64,000 nt of DNA from Certhia americana. Taxonomy: Eukaryota; Chordata; Aves; Passeriformes; Certhiidae. Where the stretch lies: assembly GCA_018697195.1 (NCBI GenBank), contig CM031858.1, forward strand, positions 127,171,133 through 127,235,132. The letters are read 5' to 3'. The notes beneath the pieces are model-generated. The model had not been told where the DNA came from. It saw nothing but the letters and a program-made list of their open reading frames with translations, and searched no databases. The first letter of the stretch is position 1; every line of letters starts with the position of its first letter. Positions 11,301 to 21,944 of the stretch are shown here, in pieces. The translations under genes were made by a program, and so were the position numbers.

Positions 11301-12720
11301 CATTTGTATTTAAATAAATGTGCCTAGTTCAATTCAGACAAAAAAGACACATCCTCCCACATCTTCTAGGCTGCCTCTGAACTTTCAATTTCAGGCATGC
11401 CAAACACAAACCCTCCAAACTCAGTCTGATAGTTACAATTTACAAACAGTAGACTCTTCTCTTCTTGTCAAATTCAGTGTGACTTTATGGATACAGCACC
11501 TGGCCATTAACATTGAGGAGAATTACTTTCTGTCACTAGCTCTAATTCTGGTGTACTTGGTGACTCTATGAAAATCTCTGTCTTCTTTCATTCCCACCTG
11601 TAAAAAAGAACTAATACTACTTCCTTCCAAAGCAAAATCTTTCCCGGCTACTAAGTTTTTAGCTAAAAAATGAAGAGAATAATATTTATTTTGGAAGCTT
11701 TTTCTGTAATTGTAGGTGATAACACATAGTGTCACCTGTTCAGTGACAGACATAGATGTTCCACTTCAGTTACTGATTATCTGTTCAGAACCTACAGGAT
11801 ATTAATGGTTACTGATGGGAAGGGAAAATAAATGTAGACATTTAATCATGTTAGTCATGCTTAGGTCAGTGGAAAAAATAGATATAAATGTATTTCAGTC
11901 CAGTTTTCAATGATTCTGATCTGTTCCTCATGCACATTTAGAAATTTAGGGTGGTGGTTTACTAAGTATTGAAGAGTCTAAAGAACAAACCCAGATAATT
12001 TCCTGGATGGTAATTTGTTAAATTCACAAGTTTTATTTCAAGAAGAATCTATAAACTTTTAATTTTTTTTTTCTAAAATCAAATATGTCCTTATAAACAG
12101 CCTTTTTATAATTTTTTTTTTCAAATGGCCCTAAGAGTAATGTAGGGTTCTTATTACAAAAATTTAAAACTTCTCCTCTTTACTGTTTCTTATTTTCCTC
12201 ACTTTCCATTCTCTCCCCTCTACTCTCTAGAAGGTCCAGTTTCTATGTTAGACTACAGTAAAAATTACAGCGTATATAAGCAGAATACATATTTGTTTAA
12301 CTGTCTTTACTAACATTAAGATTTTATGCACTAAGTTGTTGAGCGTGTGATATATAATTTAATATACAAGTACATTACTTCTCAATAATTATGGTTTTCC
12401 TCTAGAAGAACAACACAAAGCACCTTTAAGAACAGCAAAAAAAGATGTGACACAAAAGATAAGATTTTATTCATTCAAAGAAATTTAAAGATAGTTTGAA
12501 CTATGGTTTTACACAAACCTCTAAAAGTAAAAGAAAATATTTTCCTAAAAGAGAAAGCAAGTTCATATGCCCACACCTGTACTTATAAATGGCTGGGTAG
12601 TGCTCTTATTCTTTAAATAGTATGAAATGAATCTTGTATATATGTATTGATTTTTCTTACTTAGTCATTAGATATTTCATACGGAGAAATGTTATAACTC
12701 ATTTAATTTCCCTAAAAGCC
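8305..12720. other. 4.4 kb of unique AT-rich sequence
   Basis: No transposable element, RNA gene or exon recognised on either strand. The open frames here (up to 83 codons) have no domain or splice context. Short T runs occur at 12063-12072 and 12112-12121. Confidence 0.5.
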
Positions 12721-12751
12721 TTTTTTTTTTTTTTTTTTTTTTTGTTTGCAG
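12721..12751 (+). other. Poly-T plus acceptor-like TTTGCAG
   Basis: A run of 23 T is followed by GTTTGCAG and then a purine. This reads as a strong 3' splice-site shape (polypyrimidine tract plus CAG). The downstream ATG at about 12763 is stopped after one codon, so no coding exon starts there. A non-coding exon or chance are both possible. Confidence 0.25.
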
Positions 12752-15700
12752 GAGATTGTCACCATGTCTTAGAGCAGAGCCTTGCTGAGATAGTTGAATA
12801 AGACCTGCTTTACTGCAAGCTTTGACAAGAGTTGTCACCATACCAAAAATTATAGTTCATCACAGACACATCCAGAAATGCTCTATCTGCCCTTGCTAAG
12901 TTGCAGTTCTCAGTGCACTCTTTGGACTAAGATTATATACAACCCTGTATATGGGTATGATTTGAGACCAAGATTTTTTGCAGAAAATCTGAAAGAGAAT
13001 GCATACAGGTTGAAAAAAACCCTGCTGGATGGAGGAAAATGGCATTGAACAGAGCAACATAATTTGAGGCAGCAGGGACTAGGAAAAAAACATCGCTGGG
13101 ACCTAAAGCTAGGACACTGTAATGTATTTCTGTTAACTCTGTGAACATCTTAACTCCTGTGAACATCCTCCAGAATGTTGGGAAGTTTTCCTGCTTTTCC
13201 TGGACTGGTAGGTGGAGACATATATTGTAACACTGATGGGACAGCAACCACATCTTCCTACTTCCTACCATTTTGCCCTTTTCCAATACCACCATCCATT
13301 ACCACACTTAACAATAACAATATTTTATTACTCTGGAAAAATTTCTCATTCAGGTATATCCAGGTATGGCTGTACCTAACCAATATTTGTTTAGTACACT
13401 AATCATCTAATTAGTGGACAAAATTCTTTGAATCCTGGTTGTCATTATATTTACTAGAGAACACCCGTAAGAACTGGTATGTCTCCTAAGTAGAATGCAA
13501 AGTAGATTTTAATAAAATTGTGGAGGTATAAAATAAGTACTTTTTTTTTGGTTGTTTAATTTTCTTTTTGTCACAGACATCACATCAAGCTGGTATCTAC
13601 AACTTATATTTTGATCTAAATTGTCCTTTACAGCTATGTAAACTATACAGCTATAATGCACAAGTGCCCTTAACTAATGTTTATGCATAATATGCTTTGT
13701 TATGTATGTATTATGCTGTGTGTCACAGTTAGAGCAATTCCATTCCATAGAAACTATAACATTTGTTTTCATTCCACTTTGGAACAAGACCAAAACCTTT
13801 TGGAACACTTCAGCAGAAATGGAATTATCAAAATCAATGTTTATGTATCAAAACATGTGGATGTGATTAGGGAAGTGGCACAGGGGAACTCCAGCTTCAA
13901 TTACATTGTTCTATGTGAACCAAAACAGATTTTCCCTTGCTAGAATATGTTGAATCAGGCAGGCTAAAGATTTTACCTCTAGTGCCTTTAATAATCAATC
14001 TGTTCTTCTCTTTCATCAAACTTGTTTCGGTTTTGGGTTTTTTTTTTTGGTTTTTTTGGTCTTTTTTTTTGCAAATCTTCTCTTGAAAAAAGGTAAATTT
14101 TTTGAAATGTCATAGAGTAAAATGGTGTTCCAATCAAAATTACTCCCGGAGCTTGTGGTTTAGCAGCAAATATAGCAACTTCCACTTCATCAGTAAAGAA
14201 ATTCAGTCTCAGGTGTTAAGTGATGTGCAGAGGATCATGATGCAACACAGTGAAAAAGCTGGTTTGGGACTAAGATTTTTTGCACATTATATAAACATTA
14301 TATAATTATATATAAAGTTATAAAGATGAACTATATACTTACTCAGACCCTCTGTTTCTCCATTTTGTAAAATATATCAAAATTGGAATGCATGAAATAT
14401 GAAAACAATCAATTTAGAATTATAGAAATTGTTGCTTTAGCTTTTCAAATCAGATACATGACTTTGAGCACATGAAGTTGGGCTGCTCACATCAGCCAAC
14501 AAGTAACACAAAAGCATCTTTGCTAAAGTAATCTCTGACCTACATTTGGCAATAAAAGTCTTTCTTGTAGCATTCTTGCCTGAAATGCCAGTCCTAGATT
14601 TGAGTGCCCAAGCTGTCTCTCTAGTATACTGACTCTGACTACTCTTCATTTGGAATGTGAGAAGAGACAGGGTTTGTGATTTGGGGCTGCCTCGTGACTT
14701 GAACACTCAATTGAGGAAATGAGAAGCACACATTTATTACATTTAGGCTGAGGAAGTCTGGGCCACAGTTTCCAGATCCCCAGCACCATCAGAAACCACC
14801 AACCTGGAAGAGATGTTAAGGGGAAAAGTTTCTTCATTTTCTCTGTTGGTTGGTACTAGGCCACTAAAGAAAGGAAAAGTTATGCAAAGACTAAACAAGG
14901 AAAACTGAAAGGATGGCTCGCTTAAGTGAGAGAGGGTAGGGATAGCCAATATAATAAACCCTGGGTACTGTCCAAGTTTCTATTAGTGCTTATGTAATTA
15001 TTTTTTGTAGTGCCTTGTTGCTGCAAAAGCTGCTAACCAAAACAATTAACTTTTCTTCAGGAAATGGCAGTAAATAAAAGTTGAGTTAATTAAATATGCT
15101 TTTTCAATTATTGTGAAGAACAGATTTTTTGTTTTCCAATACACTTTCTTGAAAACAGTTCAACTTGCAGCGGAATATGCCAGGGAGATGATCAGTTTGT
15201 TGTGCTTGGTTGCCCTACAGGAGCCTCTAGGTCCCTTCAATTGTTGAGAAAATACACAGAAACTGCTGGTTTTGCCTTGTTGGTATCCTCAGTCACACAT
15301 GGGACCTAGCTTGTAGGAATTTTGAATTGGACTATTGGCCGATTTGCAACTTAGAAAATTGACTAGCTGATGAGGGAAAAAAAAAAAAAAAGGGATTAAT
15401 GAATGTTAAAAGCCACCTGTATAATGCAGGGGAGAAAATTGCTGTATGTTAAATGTTTCTATCAAATGTGTTAAATATTTGGTAGCTTTGGTCAGGACTT
15501 GAGATCTCATTTGACCTCTAGGGATGCATTTCTTTATCCAAAAGCTAATGTCTCTGATCTTAAACTGATCAACAGGGCTTTCATGTATAGGTACAAGTTT
15601 AGAAATGCATTTATTACTGCAAATACTTGTTTCATTTTTTTCAAAAGCAGAGAGGGAATTATTTTGAATGACATTCCAGCTGCTGGTAAATAACTCACCT

Positions 15701-16164
15701 TCTAGGAGAGTTAATTAGATGAAATTTTACTGTAATTGAATTGAGCATGTTTTAAAGATGTGACTAATTTTTCTACAGCTACCTATGGAAATATAAGAAA
15801 ATCAAACTTGCTCTTGGCCTTGCCTAAGATTTTTTTCTAGGCCTATGACAGACAACTTATAAAATCAAGGTAACTATCAGGTAAGTGCCCCCCTGATGGA
15901 GGGCTACTGTTGTGCTGAGCAATGCTTGGTGACACTGGATAACACTGGTGGTGCTGATGCAGATGGAGGCAACAAAACTAGGGGCCATTGTTTGATTTGC
16001 CCAGGTTGGGTTTGTACAGAATAGTATGTATAATAATCAGTTCAAAAGTGTGTGCCAGTGTTGTTGCAGACGCAAGGGAAAGAGGCGAATGCCAAATGAT
16101 GAATATATTAATTCTGTGTGAAGGCAATTATATGTAAGACAAAATAGAAATGTACAAGGTTCCC
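12752..16164. other. Unique sequence, somewhat mixed composition
   Basis: Includes open frames of 84 codons (12794-13048, plus) and 120 codons (12933-13295, minus) that overlap each other on opposite strands and resemble no family I know. T/G runs lie at 14038-14075. A run of about 15 A lies near 15377. The part after 15870 is less AT-rich but not recognised. Confidence 0.45.
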
Positions 16165-16665
16165 AGTCAACCCTGAAGTTGTGAAGGATCTGCTGCTTCA
16201 ACTGTATTTATACAAATATATGGGAACTGGTGAGATTCAGCCATGAATCCTCAAGGATCTATGTAATGTAATGTAAAAATGTAATGTAAAATAATGTAAT
16301 GTAAAAAATCCTTTCAATGATTTTTGAGAGGTCTGGGGAATCTGTAAAGGTCCCAGCTGACTAGAAACTGGCTCATGTCCTGGCTTTCAAAAAGAGCAAG
16401 ACTGAGGACCCTGGAAACTACAGGCCTGTGAGTTTCACTTCTATGGTAAAGCTATGGAGAAGGTTATTCTGTGGAGTATTGAAAAACACCTGAAAGACAA
16501 TGCAGACACTGGTCACAGCCAGCAAGGCTTCATGAGAGGAAACATACTGCTTGATTTCCTTTTGTGGCAAGGTATCCCACCCAGTTATCAAGGCAGGCCA
16601 GTTGAAGGGATGTTTTTGGATTTCAGCTAAGCTTTCAATACCACATCTCATGACACATAAATGCA
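16165..16665 (+). mobile_element. CR1 LINE fragment, start of reverse transcriptase
   Basis: Conceptual translation of the plus strand gives, across several frames, the CR1 ORF2 order: a 'YKYMGTGEI-P-ILK' stretch (about 16210-16255, like KSMGPDGIHPRVLK), then WKLAHVLAFKK, then EDPGNYRPVSFTSM (from 16404), then a QQGFMRG-like block and finally FLDFS-AFNTTSH near 16610-16655. Stops and frameshifts are frequent, so it is dead. A (ATGTA)n microsatellite has expanded inside it at 16261-16307. Normally ORF2 encodes an endonuclease and reverse transcriptase that act in target-primed reverse transcription. Confidence 0.85.
16261..16307. repeat. ATGTA-type microsatellite inside CR1
   Basis: Irregular repeats of ATGTA with A-rich interruptions. 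They sit between the 'HPRVLK' and 'WRLANV' equivalents of the host CR1 and therefore arose after insertion. Confidence 0.8.
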
Positions 16666-17716
16666 GTGATTTTTGAATGGGGTTTTGCATATTAGTTATC
16701 AGCATCATATGCAATGTCATAAGTTACTGTGATCATAAGACATCTAGTAACCCACAGCTAAAGAGGACATAAGCTTGGAAAAGAGTGTTACCTTCCTTGA
16801 TATGGATGAATGTACTTAAACAATGTTTAATAGAAGTTTTCCTCATTTAGCTGCATATAATCAGGTTTAATAATCTGATTCTTTGTTTTTTAGGCTTATT
16901 GATCCCAGTCCTAATGTATTTGTTTTTGGATACATACAAAAAGCTCTTCTTTGTACTAATAATGGATAGATAAGATATTGGGAAATCTTAGGTATTGCGA
17001 TGTCTTAGACAAAAACCCTGGAGTCTTATATGCTGACTATAGTTAATCTGCTGATGCTGCATTAATTACTTTAGGTGAAATTCTGCTCTTGGATCTTTAA
17101 AGATGTCTTCCTTGAACAATTGTTTGAAAATATTACTTAAAAGCACTTAAATTCTTCAGACTTTTTTCAATATTATATTTTCCTTTCTCTTTTCTGTTTG
17201 AGAATTTCTCTTTTTATTGCATGCCTTCCATCAATAGAACTGAGATATAGCATTCTTATGTGTCAATCTGAAAAGAAGTCTTAGATGAGATATTTTCTTC
17301 ATATTGATATTGCATGTTGGATTTTTTATACTGTCATAAATGTTTTTTTATATGCATAATTTTTCTTGCTTGATAGAAATTTTAGCTATTCACAGGATAA
17401 CAGAAATAAGTACATTTTACCATAGACTTTTTTCTGAGACAAATATATGGGCATTGTTGAATTTCTTTTCATTGTCTATTAATGAAATGGGTCTTTAATA
17501 ACTCTGGAAATTTTTTGTATTATGTTGGGTAGAAACCAAAAACATTGTGTACACATTTGCAGTGTAATGTGCAATTTATACTCAGATATTTTCCTTCAGA
17601 ACTTAGAGTACACCCTGATGAGCAAGTGGAACTAAAAAAATCCTTCTACTTCTTGAATTTTTGACTGCATGATTTTTTTTTTTCTGTTTAAATAATTAGA
17701 TTTTTCAAACAGTAAT
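16666..17716. other. About 1 kb of non-CR1 DNA between two CR1 pieces
   Basis: AT-rich sequence with no recognised element. Left and right CR1 pieces both contain the SKAFD-type motif, so this is not a simple insertion into one copy unless about 35 bp was duplicated. Confidence 0.5.
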
Positions 17717-18829
17717 TCGAAATGAGTAAAGCTTTTGATCCTGTCTCCTATAACATTCTCCTTGGCAATCTGGTGAAGTATAGGCTAAACAAATCAACAG
17801 TGATGTGGAATGCAAACTGACTGAACTGCTGTGATCAGCAGAGTGAAATCCAGATGGAGGCCAATTGCTAATGGTGTACCTCAAGGATCAATACTGTATC
17901 AACACTTTTTAACATCTTCATTAATGACCTGGATGGTGGGGCAGAGTGCATCCTCAGCAAATTTGCAGATGATACAAAACCTGTAGAAGTGACTGATTTA
18001 CCAAATGGCTGTATTGCCATTTGGAGGGATTTTGACAGGCTAGAGAAATGGAAACTGCATGAGGTTTAATACAGGAAATGTTAAGAAATAACCCCATGCA
18101 ACAGTACAGTCTGGGACACAAATAGCTGCAAAGCAACTTTGCAGAAGGGGACATTGGGATGTGAGTGGACAAGAAGTGAAATATGAACCAGGAGCATGCC
18201 CTCGAGAAAAATATCCAACAACATCCTGGGCTGTGTTAGGAAGAGCAGTAGGTCATTGGAAGTGGTATTTCATCTCTGGGGAGATCACATCTAAAACACT
18301 GTGTCCAGTGCTGAGCACTGCAAGACTCAGGACTGCAAGAGTCATGTACTTATTGAAGCAAGTCCAGTGTAAGGCAGAAATATGATTAATTGACTCAAGC
18401 ATCTTTCATGTGGGAAGAGGGTGGGAGAAGTGGGATCTCTCTGCATCCTGGCTGCATCCAGTCTTGAAAAGAGAAGGCTCAGGCATTGATTTTATCAATG
18501 TGTATAAGTATCTCATATGAGGAAGCAAAGAATATTGGGCTCATTTGGAGTCAATGGTATCCAGTTACAGGACAAGTGGAAGTGAGCACAAATTGAAACG
18601 AGGAAATGACACTTAAATTTAAGTAAATGAGAATGGCCAACCACCTGAGCTTTTGCCAAGAGGTTTTGTAGAGTCCCTGTCCTTGTAGGCTTTCCAAACC
18701 TGATTGGGTGTGGTTCTATGTTATTTGATATAGCTGCCCCTACTTTGAGCAACATGAGGTGGACTAGACAACTGCCAGAAATGCCTACCAGCCTCAGCAG
18801 TTATGTGTGTATCATTCTGAGTGATTCTC
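17717..18829 (+). mobile_element. CR1 LINE, reverse transcriptase to 3' end
   Basis: Starts at the RT motif MSKAFDPVSYNILLGNLVKY (about 17722). It continues through [13 protein letters not shown] (GVPQGS at 17873-17890) and [21 protein letters not shown] (the catalytic ADD at 17965-17973). The GVPQGS and FADD motifs are in different frames, showing a frameshift near 17905. Later blocks follow the CR1 3' order to a 'TTTGAGCAACATGAGGTGGACTAGA' stretch and an octamer-like tail ATTCTGAGTGATTCT ending about 18829. Stops abound. The copy is old and inactive. Confidence 0.88.
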
Positions 18830-20273
18830 CATGTAGTAGTAAGTGAAACACAGGTACTACTTGCTCCCTTTTCTCTTGATTGCCTTGAATGCAGATGTCT
18901 TTTTATCACATTTTTTCTCATTCCTTCATATGGATAACTGAGGCAGTTTAATCTGGAATTCACAAAGGCATCTCACTGATTTGCTTGGAGTGGGCTATTT
19001 TTCAGGTGTTTTTGGAGGGTTGTGGGTTTTTTTGTTTGGTTTAGGGGTTTCTGTTTGTTTTTTCTCTGAGAAAAGAGTATAGAAGCTGTATTGACATATG
19101 CGATGGGAAAATGTACTGATGTGCATTTTACACTACAACAGAAGTAATTTCCTTTTCTTTTCCTTACACAACTAATGTGCATTTTCCTTAATAATTACTT
19201 CTACAAAGTAAATTTACTTCTATGGGATTCACTCTGCAATTAAAACATTCAGTTCAGGCATTTGCATGTGACTTAGCTTTTAGCCATCCACATCAGGGCC
19301 AAGATGATGACACTAACTGGCTAGTCATTTCAAGGAATCCACAGATCCCACCTGATGGCAACTTTGACTGATTCTCATTGGCTCTGGTGAAACTTTAGGT
19401 ACCCATAAGTTTTTTCCCAATGCTAAATCCCACTTGTCTGACTGAAAAGCATTTCTTTTCATCAACTGTGTGAAGTGATTCAAATACAAAGTTTTCTGCT
19501 TTCTTTTTCATAACCAACACACAAAGAGTTAAGCTATGTATACCATCTTCAGTTTTCAGTGAACTGCTTATTGTCAATAATAAGAGACTTTTTCATTTTT
19601 TGACCTATAAGCAAACCTCATACATGTTCTCTATTTTCTCTTTGAGACTTGCTCCAAGATTTTAAAATGCAGATACCTCATTAAATTGGGACAGACCAGC
19701 GGTATTAAATTTCCACAGATGTGGATGTGAGCTTGTTGATCATTAAAAATTCAGATGATCATCCAACTTCCATTTATCTTCATGGTTGGCTACCAAGTGA
19801 ATCTGAGTGTCCTTATGGACTGTGAATTTGTGTTCAGATTGAGTCTGGTTTTGAAATATTTATCTTGGAGATGAACATGTAATTTATTACTAAGGAAATG
19901 TAGTTGGATAAACTAAAAACTTCTGTTTGGTTTTCTGTATTTAATGTCTTCCCTCTCCACAGAATATAGATTTCTTTTAAAGGTAATGACACAGAAATTG
20001 GGGATTTCAAGGTAGTTTATTTAATTTGAACTAAATCAGAAAATAAATTAGCAGAGTATATACTTTGGACTTCTGGAAAACAGATTTTGGCTTATTAAGA
20101 GAATTAGGTTAGGACTTGTGGGGAGACAGTTCTAAAGGGAAAAAAATCTCAGAAGGTGTTTAGTGGACAACTTCCTCTAAGCAGAACAAGTATAGGTGTA
20201 TCCTGTACAGAGGAAAAAAAGAAGATGGAAGAAAAAAACCGTAAACCTCAGGAGATTCCCTTCAGAAAAGTTT
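18830..20273. other. Unique AT-rich sequence
   Basis: Holds a G/T-rich patch (about 19010-19060). No recognised element, RNA or exon. Confidence 0.45.
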
Positions 20274-20335
20274 TATATATATGATATATATGTATATGTA
20301 TATGTATGTATATATGATACAAATATATACATATA
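20274..20335. repeat. TATATG / TATA microsatellite
   Basis: Compound array of TATATG, TATG and TATA units. Confidence 0.85.
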
Positions 20336-20744
20336 TGAGATGAACATGAGAATGGGCTATGAATGAAGAATAAAGAAACATTGTCATATAGGAAAAGTGC
20401 TGGCAAATCAAAGACCAAATGGAGATAAAACTAACAAAGGAAATTGGTGGCCACAAGAAGAGCTATATTATCATAAAAAAAACATAAGGGAAATAGGGGG
20501 TATTACAGGTGTATTAGTCTCAGCAATCACAATAGTGGCTGAAGTAGCAGTTCTTTAACCTGAATCTTCACCAGCAAGGGTTTTTATCCTGTTGTACCCA
20601 GAGACAGGGTTCAAGAAAGTGAGGAATTACCAGAGATGGAAGAAGAAAAAGTCAGAATCTCTTGAGACAAATCAGTTCCTTATTTTCTGTTTAGCCTCAT
20701 TATCAGCCTCATCCTGGAGAAGGAGAAAGAAAGCATGCCTGTCA
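20336..20744. other. Unassigned sequence upstream of a CR1 piece
   Basis: No clear element. Part of it may belong to the diverged CR1 that becomes recognisable at 20745, but I cannot support that. Confidence 0.35.
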
Positions 20745-20905
20745 ACATGCAGGTGAAGCCACATGAGGAGGATGCAGTCAATACACTTGAAGCCAGGGCT
20801 GCTATTCAAAGGACCTTGACAAGGTTGAAGAAGGTGACAAACTGTAACCTGACTAAACTCTGCTATGACAAAAGAAGTCCCACAACTAAGAAAGACAAAA
20901 TCAGT
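20745..20905 (+). mobile_element. Diverged CR1 LINE internal fragment
   Basis: In the frame running through 20735-20959 the peptide EARAAIQRTLTRLKKVTNC is followed by an NLTKLCYDK stretch. Together these parallel the CR1 ORF2 segment 'AAIQRDLDRLEKWADRNLMKFNK', which lies just downstream of the RT catalytic motif. The DNA around 20775-20840 also follows the CR1 consensus as I remember it. It is isolated, with no CR1 3' end attached. The 74-codon frame is a fossil, not a gene. Confidence 0.7.
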
Positions 20906-21259
20906 CCAGACAGTTTTGTAATAGAATTTTGCCATCTGAAATACACAAAAAAGAAATAAAGCAACCAAATTTATAATTAATGGAATAACCCTTTAGTGGG
21001 TCTTCCATGCATATATAGAGCTGGGGTCAAATATTTAAAGTAAACAATTCAGTTTTGCATATCATTAAAACAGATTTTAATAGGAAATTCTAAGATACCA
21101 CAAAGACTGCCTAATTAATCTTAGTAGAATCTGAAGTCAATAATATCAGAAAATTTATTTATTTATTATTTATTTAATAAGGATACAGAATTTTTCTTTA
21201 TCCAGAGCTTCAATCTCGGGTTTTATAAAAGTATTTTTTCTCTCTGTTTTTTACAGCTG
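20906..21259. other. Unique AT-rich sequence
   Basis: Contains a TTTA-rich patch at 21155-21178. Otherwise nothing recognised. Confidence 0.4.
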
Positions 21260-21840
21260 CACCGAGAAACCAAAGAATGTACAAAAGTCTTTTTTCCTCC
21301 CCAGCCAGAGATTGAAGGACTGGTTGTGAGCCATCTCTTCTGTTCTTTCTCATGATTGTTTATTCTTTCTTATCTCTAACATTCTTTCTCCTGACCAGCA
21401 GAAGTCTGCACTGCAGGTCAGTCCAAGGCACAATCCTACCCACACAGGGCGGTGTATATACTTTTATATCAAAACCCGTATAAGCAATGTGTATACAAAA
21501 TCTCCAATAACTATTATTCATGTTAGAAAATTTGTCTCTACTCTAAGCCAACTAGAAAGGGCCACCTTCACTACAGAAAATGGAGCAGATGGAGAAAAGG
21601 AAGAAGTCTAAAAGCCATGTATAATCTCCATCTTATCTTCTGCTTACCTAGAAACCCCATAATATAAATTCTCGCCCTGTGATAAACTGTGCACTATGCT
21701 ACTATCTAATACACACTCTTGAAAGCTCTGCTTCATTCCAGACCCTAAAAAGCCTTTTTCCATGAACAAAGGTTAAAAACATTGTTTGTCAGAGGTTTTA
21801 AAATCCCTTAAAACATGCAAATAAATATTTCTCAGAATTC
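21260..21840. mobile_element. Possible diverged LTR of an avian endogenous retrovirus
   Basis: The segment has the block order I associate with a passerine LTR: 'TTTCTTATCTCTAACATTCTTTCTC', 'CCAGCAGAAGTCTGCACTGCAGGTCAGTCC', 'CACACAGGGCGGTGTATATACTTTTATATC', then an AG-rich 'GAAAATGGAGCAGATGGAGAAAAGG' block and 'CACCCTGTGATAAA'-like text. An AATAAA lies at 21830-21835. I cannot fix the termini, orientation or a target duplication. This is a memory-based call that needs a repeat-library search. Confidence 0.38.
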
Positions 21841-21921
21841 CTAATTCCCACACTTCATAAACTCAGGTAAAATATCATACCACATAACAGAACACTGAGA
21901 GGGCCTATCCAGTGAATTTCT

Positions 21922-21944
21922 TAAAAAAAAAAAAAAAAAAAAAA
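21922..21944. repeat. Poly-A tract
   Basis: Run of about 22 A, with no recognisable retroposed body next to it. Confidence 0.85.

Noticed and set aside
12933..13295. 120-codon minus-strand open frame
   Set aside because: Overlapped by an 84-codon frame on the other strand, with no recognisable domain and no splice or promoter context. The length is within chance for this composition.
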